From NCBI RefSeq assembly GCF_031010175.1, contig NZ_JAUAMB010000005.1, positions 141,176 through 205,175 on the forward strand: a stretch of 64,000 nucleotides of DNA. Reading direction: 5' to 3'. This stretch comes from Halomonas sp. SpR1. Lineage in GTDB: Bacteria; Pseudomonadota; Gammaproteobacteria; Pseudomonadales; Halomonadaceae. Below, one piece after another: positions 37,588 through 45,506 of this stretch. A program made the position numbers and the translations under genes. The notes under the pieces are model-generated. The model was not told the DNA's origin. It saw only the letters and a program-made list of their open reading frames with translations, and made no database searches. Position 1 is the first letter of the stretch. Each line of letters starts with the position of its first letter.

Positions 37588-39278
37588 GCCAGATTCCCCC
37601 GCTTAAGCTCTTCCACAGCATAGTCGACCGCCCGTGCGGTAAGTGCCATGTAGGTTAAAGATGGATTCACGCAAGAGGATGACGTCATGCAGGCGCCATC
37701 GGTGACGAAGACATTGGGGGCATCCCACAGCTGATTGTGGCTATTGAGCACGGATGTTTTCGGGTCACGGCCCATCCGTGCAGTGCCCATTTCATGAATG
37801 CCCATACCCGGTGCGTAATCGCCTACTTCGCCTTTGACGTTTTTCACGCCAGCGGCCTCTAGTAAGTCGACCGCATCCTGAACCATGTCCCGACGCATAT
37901 CGCGCTCGTTTTGCTTAAGTTCGACGTTGATCGACAGCACCGGCAGCCCCCACTTATCGCGAACGCTGTGATCCAGAGAAATACGGTTATCGTGGTCGGG
38001 CAGCATTTCGCCGAAGCCTGTCATGCCGATTGCCCAACCGCCTGGCTGGGTGAGTGCTTGCTTTAAATCCACGCCGATATTGAGCTCGGCAATTTCGCGA
38101 TCCCAGCCCTGGCGGCTCGCCGCGCCTTGGTAACCAAAACCACGCACGTAGCTCCGCTGCTCATCGCCTACGTTGCGAAAACGCGGGATGTAAAAACCTG
38201 CGGGGCGACGTCCAAAGTAATATTTATCCAGATAACCTTCCACATCACCGCTGGCACCGCAGCGGAAGTGATGATCCATCACGTTGTGGCCCAGTTCACC
38301 GCTGCTACTGCCCAAGCCACCTTCCCAAACATCGGTGGCAGAGTTCATCAAAATCCAGGTGGTATTGAAGGTCGAGGCGTTCAGAAACACCACATCGGCG
38401 GTGTACTCGTGGGTTTCATGGGTTTCGGCATCAATCACCTCAACGCCTCGCGCCCGCTGGCGGTCTTTGTCATACACCACCTGGCTGACAATCGAGAAGG
38501 GCCGCAAGGTTAGATTACCGGTGGCTACCGCCGCAGGCAACGTGGCGGACTGGGTGCTGAAATAGGCGCCATAGGGGCAGCCCAACCAGCACTTATTGCG
38601 GTATTGGCAATTAACTCTATTCTGTTCCGGTTTTGGCTGGGTAATATTGGCCACCCGGCTATGGATAAGATGACGCTGGCCGCCAAAGACCTCTTCAATA
38701 CGCTTGGCGGCATCTTTTTCCACACAGTTAAGCGGTATCGGCGGCAGAAACTCGCCATCGGGAAGGATATCCAGCCCCTCCTGGGTGCCCGCGATACCGG
38801 CAAAGCGCTCCACATAGTCGTACCACGGGGCAATATCTTCGTAGCGAATCGGCCAATCAATGGCAATGCCTTCACGCTGGTTGGCCTCAAAATCCATTGG
38901 GCTTAGCCGATAGCTTTGCCGCCCCCACAGCAGTGAGCGCCCGCCTACGTGGTAGCCACGGAACCAGTCGAAGCGCTTCTCTTCAACGTAGGGATTGGCC
39001 TGTTCGTCCGCCCACATGCCCATGGTGGCTTCGTTAAGGGGGTAGTCGCGTCTGAGCACCGGGTGCTTGGCGATCATCTCTTGGGTCGGCTCATTGCGGT
39101 GAGGATAATCCCACGCCTCTTTATGGGCATTGTGGTAATCCTTCACGTGCTCAATATTGCGCCCTCGCTCAAGCAGTAAAACCTTTAGCCCCTTCTCGGT
39201 TAGCTCTTTAGCAGCCCAACCGCCGCTAATGCCTGAGCCAACCACGATGGCATCGTAGTGATTATCTGGCATGGTCAT
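37584..39278 (-). CDS. GMC-family FAD dehydrogenase, probable glycoside/glucoside 3-dehydrogenase catalytic subunit
   Basis: The 564-residue protein has the FAD-binding G14-x-G16-x-x-G19 motif, C-terminal GMC active-site region with H495 (GIHEMGTARMG) and N538 (SSCVNPSLT), and a C224-x5-C230-x3-C234 cluster (NCQYRNKCWLGC) like the Fe-S site of membrane FAD dehydrogenases. It has no signal peptide, so export would rely on the Tat subunit downstream. Glucoside 3-dehydrogenases of this kind are known from Halomonas. An ATG at 39272 is slightly better spaced from AAGGAAG than the one at 39278. No cytochrome c acceptor lies nearby. Confidence 0.86.
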   Translation of the reverse strand: MTMPDNHYDAIVVGSGISGGWAAKELTEKGLKVLLLERGRNIEHVKDYHNAHKEAWDYPHRNEPTQEMIAKHPVLRRDYPLNEATMGMWADEQANPYVEEKRFDWFRGYHVGGRSLLWGRQSYRLSPMDFEANQREGIAIDWPIRYEDIAPWYDYVERFAGIAGTQEGLDILPDGEFLPPIPLNCVEKDAAKRIEEVFGGQRHLIHSRVANITQPKPEQNRVNCQYRNKCWLGCPYGAYFSTQSATLPAAVATGNLTLRPFSIVSQVVYDKDRQRARGVEVIDAETHETHEYTADVVFLNASTFNTTWILMNSATDVWEGGLGSSSGELGHNVMDHHFRCGASGDVEGYLDKYYFGRRPAGFYIPRFRNVGDEQRSYVRGFGYQGAASRQGWDREIAELNIGVDLKQALTQPGGWAIGMTGFGEMLPDHDNRISLDHSVRDKWGLPVLSINVELKQNERDMRRDMVQDAVDLLEAAGVKNVKGEVGDYAPGMGIHEMGTARMGRDPKTSVLNSHNQLWDAPNVFVTDGACMTSSSCVNPSLTYMALTARAVDYAVEELKRGNLA

Positions 39279-39321
39279 CTTCCTTACTGTGTTGTTATTG
39301 GGATTTGATATTGGCGTCGAA

Positions 39322-40221
39322 TCACACGTCGCAGAGCTGAATAGCCGCCTGCAGTGATTCTATTTTTGCCTGTTGGCTAGTCCGGTCAGGGAGAAATTCC
39401 TGGGCGATATAGCCCTTGAATCCGGTATCCCGAATGGCGCGACAGATCGCGGGATAGTTGAGCTCTTGGGTGCCATCTATTTCATGCCGCCCAGGTACGC
39501 CGGCCGTATGGTAATGGCCGAAAAACGGGTGGTTTTCGCGGATAGTGCGAATGACATCACCTTCACTAATCTGCATGTGATAGATGTCGTAGAGCAGCTT
39601 GAAGTTGGGTGAATCGAGGCGGCGGCAAAGCTCAATGCCCCAGGCAGAGTTGTCGCACAGGTAATCGGGGTGGTCGATTTTGCTGTTGAACAGCTCCATT
39701 TGCAGCACCACGCCCTTTGACTCCGCATGGGCGATCACCTGTTTTAAGCCTGTTTCGGCATTGTCCAAACCTTGCTCGGGGTTCATGCCCCGGGCATTAC
39801 CGCTAAAGCAGATTAAATTGGTGTAGCCCGCTTGGCTGACTAGATCGATATGGTTGCGATAGCGATCAATTAGCTCCGCATGAAAGCGGGTATCGCCCCA
39901 GCCATCTTCAAGACTCAGCTCGGCGCCATTGCACATGGAAGAGTCGAGCCCATAGCGCTGAAGCACAGGCCACTCCTCGGGGCCCACCAGATCAATCGCC
40001 TTAATACCCAACTCAGTTGATAGTTGGCACAGCGCTTCCAGAGAAAGAAAATCGAATGTCCAGCGGGCGACTGAATGCTGGATATTGCCCTTTAAAGCCC
40101 ACTGATCTGGCGTGTCGTCAGCCCGGGCTTGAGACCCAAGATGCGGTAGTGCAGCCAGGCCGATAACGCCTGTAACGGAGTGGCGCAGCAGGCTGCGCCG
40201 GTCAATAAGGTAGCGCTTCAT
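39322..40221 (-). CDS. Hydroxypyruvate isomerase-like TIM-barrel protein with Tat-type signal
   Basis: The 299-residue protein has a xylose-isomerase-like barrel (ligand candidates in LQMELFNSKIDHP, LLYDIYHMQISEGD, HYHTAGVPGRHE and AQEFLP). Its N-terminus (DRRSLLRHSVTGVIGLAALPHLGSQARA) is a twin-arginine-like signal, so it should be exported. AGGATG precedes the ATG. It is second in the GMC operon. An exported isomerase would act on the 3-keto product or on a glycoside-derived sugar in the periplasm. Confidence 0.85.
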   Translation of the reverse strand: MKRYLIDRRSLLRHSVTGVIGLAALPHLGSQARADDTPDQWALKGNIQHSVARWTFDFLSLEALCQLSTELGIKAIDLVGPEEWPVLQRYGLDSSMCNGAELSLEDGWGDTRFHAELIDRYRNHIDLVSQAGYTNLICFSGNARGMNPEQGLDNAETGLKQVIAHAESKGVVLQMELFNSKIDHPDYLCDNSAWGIELCRRLDSPNFKLLYDIYHMQISEGDVIRTIRENHPFFGHYHTAGVPGRHEIDGTQELNYPAICRAIRDTGFKGYIAQEFLPDRTSQQAKIESLQAAIQLCDV

Positions 40222-40268
40222 AAAGCATCCTCGCGTTTGTCATCTAAATGAGATGGCCTATGCGTGCC

Positions 40269-41153
40269 TTACTTTTCTCGAAGCGCTGCCAATTTCTCTG
40301 CTAAGAAACTATTTCCTTCGGTAATCACCGCTTCAGCGTCTAGCGGCATATCGTGTTCAATGATGTACCACTCCACATCAGTGGCTTCGATAGCAGGTAG
40401 TATCGCGTCCCAATCCAGCACACCTTTGCCGAGCGTGGCGAACCCACCCTCATCTTCAGCGGTACCTTCTGGCGCGTTATCCTTGGCATGTACGGCAAAC
40501 AGTTGCCCATCAAAACGCGTTACGTACTCGACCGGGTCAAACCCGCCCCGCGCTACCCAGGCGATATCTAATTCCGCCAACAGGTCAGATCCGGCCGCAT
40601 CAAACAGATGCTCCAAGGCGGTTTTACCGTCATACACTTCCATCTCGAAATCATGGTTGTGATACGCCAACCGGAAACCTTCGGCATTTAGTTCAGCGGC
40701 AATCTCACCTAACTCTTCACCCAACGCCTGCCAGCCTTCTGCATCACTAGGGCGTGCGTCCTCGGCTAAATAAGGCATCGTTAAGGTGTCGTTGCCCACC
40801 GCCTGATTAAAGGCCACCGTTTCATCTAAACGATTGCGCAGGTCGTCTAACTGCACATGACTTGAGATCACTTCGAGGGCGTGCTCTTCTAACAGCGCAT
40901 TGAGTTCTTCGGCCGTCACCTGCTGGGTGCCCACGGTTTCAATCGCCGAAATGCCCGTCCTGTTCACGGCGGCTAGCTGCTCCTCCAAACTGCCAAAATC
41001 ACGCAGCGTGTACATTTGAACGGCGATGGGTAACTCGGCTGAATTGCCTTGCGCTTGGGCAAAGCCAGGTGCACTTAGCGCTGACAGCGCCACAGCACTG
41101 GCAGCCAATAGAGCATGTGAACTCATGCGTTTTAAGCGTCGCGGGGTATCCAT
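40269..41153 (-). CDS. Exported sugar phosphate isomerase/epimerase-like TIM-barrel protein
   Basis: About 294 residues with a signal peptide (hydrophobic SSHALLAASAVALSALSAPGFAQA) and an isomerase/epimerase barrel (LAYHNHDFEME, LLAELDIAWVARGG, LFAVHAKDNAP, WYIIEHDMP carrying the likely metal ligands). The ATG at 41153 has GAGG at proper spacing; a GTG two codons earlier is less likely. First gene of the GMC operon, directly below LacI-type operator 2. Confidence 0.85.
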   Translation of the reverse strand: MDTPRRLKRMSSHALLAASAVALSALSAPGFAQAQGNSAELPIAVQMYTLRDFGSLEEQLAAVNRTGISAIETVGTQQVTAEELNALLEEHALEVISSHVQLDDLRNRLDETVAFNQAVGNDTLTMPYLAEDARPSDAEGWQALGEELGEIAAELNAEGFRLAYHNHDFEMEVYDGKTALEHLFDAAGSDLLAELDIAWVARGGFDPVEYVTRFDGQLFAVHAKDNAPEGTAEDEGGFATLGKGVLDWDAILPAIEATDVEWYIIEHDMPLDAEAVITEGNSFLAEKLAALREK

Positions 41154-41205
41154 ATCCACCTCGTTGTTGTTGAATTGTTATAGGTTGTGAAAGCGCCGAT
41201 GCAAA

Positions 41206-41223
41206 AATGTAATCGGTTACATT
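41206..41223. promoter_or_regulatory. LacI-type operator 2
   Basis: AATGTAATCGGTTACATT differs from the operator at 31662-31679 at one position only. It lies 53 bases upstream of the first gene of the five-gene GMC operon, linking that operon to the LacI regulator 10 kb away. Confidence 0.88.
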
Positions 41224-41319
41224 TTTTTAGAACATCTCTATTAAATGTGCAAGTCAGCAGCCTTTTTTACCGTTTTAAAGATGTCAAAAAGGAACTAATA
41301 CACACATAAATCAATTCAC

Positions 41320-41331
41320 AACCAATTGGTT
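41320..41331. promoter_or_regulatory. 12-bp perfect palindrome
   Basis: AACCAATTGGTT lies in the AT-rich 256-base stretch between operator 2 and the EamA-type gene. It could be an operator or part of the promoter of either gene; nothing else in this gap looks like a gene. Confidence 0.3.
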
Positions 41332-41479
41332 ATAAACAACATATGGACTATTAAAGAAAAACCTCATACTTTGGTATCAAACAGTAGCGGCGCTTAACAG
41401 CAACTCATTTCACTATTATTTTTGCCATCAGCCAAACTGGTACAATGGCTATCGTTTCCCTCTACCAACGGACAACAAA

Positions 41480-42334
41480 GTGCCACTACGCGATTTCCTG
41501 CTCGGCCTGTTTGTGATCGCCATTTGGGCGCTGAATATCATTGTGATCAAGGTCGGCGTGGCAGAGCTACCGCCACTATTGATGACCACGCTGCGCTTTA
41601 TGTTAGTGGCGGCGCTGCTGGTGCCTTTCTACCCAGTGGCGCGGGTACAGCTGCCCTTTTTGCTGCTGCTCTCAGTGACGTTTGGCAGCCTGCACTTTGC
41701 TCTGCTGTTTATTGGCCTGGAGCACGCAGAGGCTGGTACGGGGGCACTGTTAGTGCAGATGGGAACGCCCTTTGCCACGCTGTTGGCCGTGATCTTTCTA
41801 AAAGAGAAGCTAGGCCCCAAACGCATTGTCGGGCTACTGCTCTCTTTTGCCGGTGTGGTCGTGCTGGCCGGTGGGCCAACGCTGCCCTCTCCGTTGCCAC
41901 TGGCGATCCTGTTGTGCAGCGCCATGGGCTGGGCGGTGTCGCAACTGTTAATCAAGCGCGGCCCGCCCATTGCGCCGATGGCGCTGGCGGGCTGGGTGGC
42001 ACTGTTCGCGGTGCCCCAGGTAGCGCTAGGCTCATGGCTGTTTGAGAGCGGGCAGTGGCAGGCGATGCGAGAAGCAAGCTGGTTAGGCTGGGGGGCGATG
42101 ATTTACACCGCCGTGATGTCGTCGATTGTCGCCTACGGGATTTGGTACGCGCTGTTGCGCCGCCACCCGGTTAATCGCGTGGTACCCATGACGCTACTCG
42201 TCCCGGTGTTGGCGGTCGGCCTAGGCGCGCTGTTAATGGGCGACAGCCTAGGCGTGCATAAGCTAGCAGGGGGCGGCTTAGTGGTCGCGGGTATTGCCCT
42301 GATTGTAATCAGATTTCGCCGTCGCCCGGCTTAG
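41480..42334 (+). CDS. EamA-family drug/metabolite exporter
   Basis: The 284-residue membrane protein has ten hydrophobic segments in two EamA repeats. Its N-terminus (GLFVIAIWALNIIVIKVGVAELPPLLMTTLRFML) is strongly like E. coli EamA, an exporter of O-acetylserine and cysteine. The start is a GTG with a weak Shine-Dalgarno. Its last four bases overlap the convergent DUF192 gene. The actual substrate is unproven. Confidence 0.86.
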   Translation: MPLRDFLLGLFVIAIWALNIIVIKVGVAELPPLLMTTLRFMLVAALLVPFYPVARVQLPFLLLLSVTFGSLHFALLFIGLEHAEAGTGALLVQMGTPFATLLAVIFLKEKLGPKRIVGLLLSFAGVVVLAGGPTLPSPLPLAILLCSAMGWAVSQLLIKRGPPIAPMALAGWVALFAVPQVALGSWLFESGQWQAMREASWLGWGAMIYTAVMSSIVAYGIWYALLRRHPVNRVVPMTLLVPVLAVGLGALLMGDSLGVHKLAGGGLVVAGIALIVIRFRRRPA

Positions 42335-42864
42335 TCTGCGGGTTGGCAAAAGCCAGCTTCGTCAGGAATGGAAACACAGTCCCCTACTTTGATACCGCGC
42401 TCGGCAAAGTAACCGCCATTAACCTCTAGCGCTGAGTGGTAAGCTGCACCCGCCGGGTAAGAGGGACAGTCACTCGGCGACGAGGATTCGCAAGGCTGCA
42501 TGGTATTAATTGCCACGATCCGCCCATCGCTATCGATAAAAGCAATATCCAGGGGAATCAGCGTGCGATACATCCAAAAGGCATTGTTAGCGGACTGCTC
42601 GCTCTCAAAGCGAAACAGCATACCGCGCTCTTCAGGCAAGCTCTCGCGCCCCATCAAGCCGCGCTGACGCTGAGACATCGTCTCTGCCACTTCGACATCT
42701 AAACGGTGCGGGCCGTCGGCGCCGTGAATCGCCAGCGACAACGTCTGCATCGCTTTAGTAGAGGCCTGCCCCCAGGCAAATGAACCAAGTAGCGACATCG
42801 GCAGCAGCGCCGTCAGTGGTAACAGTAAAGACGCCTTAAGCAGCGTGCGACGCTTGGGATCCAT
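42331..42864 (-). CDS. DUF192 exported protein
   Basis: The 177-residue protein has an N-terminal signal with twin arginines (KRRTLLKASLLL, Tat-like) and a DUF192 domain (MSQRQRGLMGRESLPEERGMLFRFE...FWMYRTLIPLDIAFIDSDGRIVAI). Function of the family is unknown. It starts two bases after modC, so it is the last gene of the pyk-modABC transcript. Confidence 0.85.
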   Translation of the reverse strand: MDPKRRTLLKASLLLPLTALLPMSLLGSFAWGQASTKAMQTLSLAIHGADGPHRLDVEVAETMSQRQRGLMGRESLPEERGMLFRFESEQSANNAFWMYRTLIPLDIAFIDSDGRIVAINTMQPCESSSPSDCPSYPAGAAYHSALEVNGGYFAERGIKVGDCVSIPDEAGFCQPAD

Positions 42865-42866
42865 GC

Positions 42867-44012
42867 TTACTTCCTTTTGTCATGCGCATCTGCGCTTAAT
42901 CGGTGGCCTGGCAAAAGGTGAATGCCTTCGGCCAATAGCGAAACGTTCACCACTGCGCCCCGGGTTAACTGGTTGCGCCGTGCGGCATGGGTGGCGATAT
43001 CGAAACGTAACATATCGCCATGATCGACGCGCAATGAAACTGACGTAATGCCGCCCAATACCACCAACTCACTGACCGTGGCCGTGGCCGGGTTTTCCCG
43101 TTCACCCTGGGAAGGACGGTCACGGCGGTGAAGCACAATATCTGACGGGGGCAAATACCAGGCCACCGTTTCACCTGGTGACAGGTAGGCAAGTCGCTCG
43201 GCCACTTCTAAGTAAGTCTCCCCCCACTTCAGCCGCCGCTGTCCTTCTACGTCAACGACGAGGCCTTCAAACAGATTATGCCTGTCTAATAAGCGAGCTA
43301 TCAGCGGCGATGCGGGGCGTCTAAACAGCGCTTCAGGAGCGGCCTGCTGAAGGCTTGTGCCGTTATGTAGTACGCAGATTTGGTCGGCCAGCGCGGCGGC
43401 CTCTTCCAGATCGTGAGTCACCAGTACAATGGGGATGTCGATCTGCTCGCGTAGCAGCGCTAACTCGCGCTGTAACCGCCGCCGGGTAACTTGATCCACC
43501 GCCGAAAAAGGCTCATCAAGCAGCAGCACTTTGGGATCGCGGGCCAAGGCGCGCGCCAGCGCTACCCGCTGGCGCTGGCCACCGGAAAGTGCATTCGGAT
43601 AGCGTTCACCCAGCCCGTCCAAGCGCACCTTGGCTAGCCACTGCTCGGCCTGTTCACGGCGCTGAGGTTGGGGCAAGTGGCGCAGGGGGAGCTGAATATT
43701 TTGCGAAGCGGTTAGGTGCGGAAACAGCGCATAGTCCTGAAACACTATACCGACCTGTCTACGTTGGGGCGAGAGTGAATGCTTACCTTCGGCGTCAAAC
43801 CAAACGTCTCCAGCGCACTCCACCCGCCCAATCTGGGGGCGATATAGCCCGGCAATGGTACGCAACAGCGTGGTTTTTCCGCTGCCAGATGGCCCTACCA
43901 GCGCCAGCAGTTCGCCAGGTTGGCAAACAAACTCGGCGGCCAGTGGAATCGGCCCCGTTTGATTGACCGCCACCCTTAGCCCTGGAAGCGGTTCTGCAAC
44001 TGATCCAGCCAT
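42867..44012 (-). CDS. modC: Molybdate-type ABC transporter ATP-binding protein
   Basis: The 381-residue protein has Walker A GPSGSGKTT, signature LSGGQRQRVALARAL, Walker B VLLLDEPFSAVD and the His switch VLVTHDLEEAAALAD, followed by a C-terminal TOBE-like region (about 250-375) that may bind oxyanion. The ATG at 44012, just after the modB stop at 44020, is preferred over 44192, which would add 60 unlike residues. It energises the ModB channel. Confidence 0.9.
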   Translation of the reverse strand: MAGSVAEPLPGLRVAVNQTGPIPLAAEFVCQPGELLALVGPSGSGKTTLLRTIAGLYRPQIGRVECAGDVWFDAEGKHSLSPQRRQVGIVFQDYALFPHLTASQNIQLPLRHLPQPQRREQAEQWLAKVRLDGLGERYPNALSGGQRQRVALARALARDPKVLLLDEPFSAVDQVTRRRLQRELALLREQIDIPIVLVTHDLEEAAALADQICVLHNGTSLQQAAPEALFRRPASPLIARLLDRHNLFEGLVVDVEGQRRLKWGETYLEVAERLAYLSPGETVAWYLPPSDIVLHRRDRPSQGERENPATATVSELVVLGGITSVSLRVDHGDMLRFDIATHAARRNQLTRGAVVNVSLLAEGIHLLPGHRLSADAHDKRK

Positions 44013-44019
44013 GCGCGAA

Positions 44020-44688
44020 TCAGCCACGTACCCACCGCCTACGCCCAGCCAGCCCATAGACGAGCCCCAAGGTAATAAAGGACACCAACAGGAGCAGCGC
44101 CGACATTTGTGCAGCCCCCTGTTCGTCGAAGGCTTGGACGCGATCATAAATCGCAATGGCGAGGGTACGGGTTTCACCATCAATGGCGCCACCGACCATT
44201 AAAATCACCCCGAATTCCCCCAACGTATGGGCAAAAGTGAGCGCTGCCGCTGACATGATCCCTGGCCATACCAGCGGCAGCTCAATGCGCAGCAACGTTT
44301 GCCATGGGCTTAGCCCGCTGCACCAGGCCGCCTCGCGTAGATTGTGAGGAACATGCTCAAAGGCGCGCTGAATGGGCTGAATGGCAAACGGCAAATTGGC
44401 GATTAACGAGGCCAATAATATGCCTGTAAAGGTGAAGTTCAGCCCGCTACCTGTCATTGCTGCCCAAAACGAGCCCACTGGCGCGTCGCGGCCAAAGCTA
44501 AGCAGTAGATAAAAACCTAGCACGGTAGGCGGCAATACTAGCGGTAATGCTATGAGCGCTTCGCATAACCCTTTGCCACGAAAACGCGCATAAGCCAGAG
44601 AGCGACCTAGCCAAATGGCGACGGGCAGAAGGATAAGACAGGTGAACGCCGCTAGGCGTAAAGAGACCGAGAGCGCCGACCAATCCAT
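44020..44688 (-). CDS. modB: Molybdate ABC transporter permease
   Basis: The 222-residue membrane protein has five hydrophobic segments and the ABC permease EAA-like loop (REAAWCSGLSPWQTLLRIELPLVWPGIMSAAALTFAHTLGEFGVILMVGG), which is the ModB/CysT pattern. It sits between modA and modC on the same strand. Confidence 0.92.
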   Translation of the reverse strand: MDWSALSVSLRLAAFTCLILLPVAIWLGRSLAYARFRGKGLCEALIALPLVLPPTVLGFYLLLSFGRDAPVGSFWAAMTGSGLNFTFTGILLASLIANLPFAIQPIQRAFEHVPHNLREAAWCSGLSPWQTLLRIELPLVWPGIMSAAALTFAHTLGEFGVILMVGGAIDGETRTLAIAIYDRVQAFDEQGAAQMSALLLLVSFITLGLVYGLAGRRRWVRG

Positions 44689-44720
44689 TAGGAGTCATCC
44701 ATTATTCGATGCTAAAACCA

Positions 44721-45506
44721 TTATTCGGAGTTAAAACCATAGGTACGCAAAATGGATTGTCCCTCGTCCTCTTGCAACCACTGATAGAAGGCCGTGGCAA
44801 TATCTCCAGCCTGATTGGTCAATACCATGCGTTGGCGCAGCGGGCTATGCCAATCCTCAGGGATGAGTACGTACTCACTTCGCTCACTTAAAGCGGGGGC
44901 AAGAGCCAAAGAATAAGCCACTAAGCCCCCACGCGCATCGTCAGAGAGGGCAAACTGCGCCGCCTGGGAGACGTTTTCACCCAATATCCGCAGCGGCTGG
45001 GTTTGCTCCCAAAGCCCGGCGTGCTCAAGCACCTGTTGCGCCGCCACGCCATAGGGCGCGTGGTCAGGATTGGCTAGGGCGATGCGTTGAGTGGCACCGT
45101 TGGCATGAGCCTCCAGCGCACTTTGCACCGCCGCCAGCGGCACATCTTCGCTGGGCAAGTTATCGTTCCCACTACGCTGCAGCCACACTAACCGGCCGAT
45201 GGCGTAAATCACGCCCTCATCCTGGGTATAGCCCCCTTCATAAAGCGCTTGAACGTAGCGCTCATCAGCAGAGAGATAGAGCTCAAAGGGCGCGCCCTGG
45301 GCAATTTGGCGGCGAAAGTTGCCCGACGAACCAAAGTTGAGCCGCAGGGCGTAGCCGGTTTGCTGCTGAAACTGCTCAGCGGCTTCGGTCAGCGCAAACT
45401 GCAGATCAGAGGCCGCCGCCACGATAGGCGCCCCCGCTTGAGCGGGGGCGCCTATCAAAAGCAAGCAGGCTAACAGCAACCCATGCGCTAATTTAGCTTT
45501 TAGCAT
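44721..45506 (-). CDS. modA: Molybdate-binding periplasmic protein
   Basis: The 261-residue precursor has a signal peptide (about 24 residues, ending AQA) and the ModA pattern (VAAASDLQFALTEAAEQF, LNFGSSGNFRRQIAQGAPFELYLSADERY, ANPDHAPYGVAAQQVL). The typical oxyanion ligands (Ser in AASDL, Ser in GSSG) are present. It starts inside the last 14 bases of the pyruvate kinase gene, so it depends on translational coupling or read-through. A 16-bp perfect inverted repeat lies inside its signal-peptide coding region. Confidence 0.9.
   Translation of the reverse strand: MLKAKLAHGLLLACLLLIGAPAQAGAPIVAAASDLQFALTEAAEQFQQQTGYALRLNFGSSGNFRRQIAQGAPFELYLSADERYVQALYEGGYTQDEGVIYAIGRLVWLQRSGNDNLPSEDVPLAAVQSALEAHANGATQRIALANPDHAPYGVAAQQVLEHAGLWEQTQPLRILGENVSQAAQFALSDDARGGLVAYSLALAPALSERSEYVLIPEDWHSPLRQRMVLTNQAGDIATAFYQWLQEDEGQSILRTYGFNSE
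45423..45456. repeat. Perfect 16-bp inverted repeat inside modA
   Basis: GATAGGCGCCCCCGCT and AGCGGGGGCGCCTATC are separated by only two bases, 50-83 bases after the modA start. In coding terms it specifies IGAPAQAGAPI, so the encoded peptide is palindromic too. No T-run follows on either strand, so it is not a standard terminator. Confidence 0.85.

Noticed and set aside
41422..42045. 207-codon plus-strand open frame overlapping the EamA-type gene
   Set aside because: It is an out-of-frame shadow; the EamA frame has ten membrane segments and family motifs.
45423..45456. Inverted repeat in modA as an intrinsic terminator
   Set aside because: No T-run follows on either strand and the reading frame continues through it.
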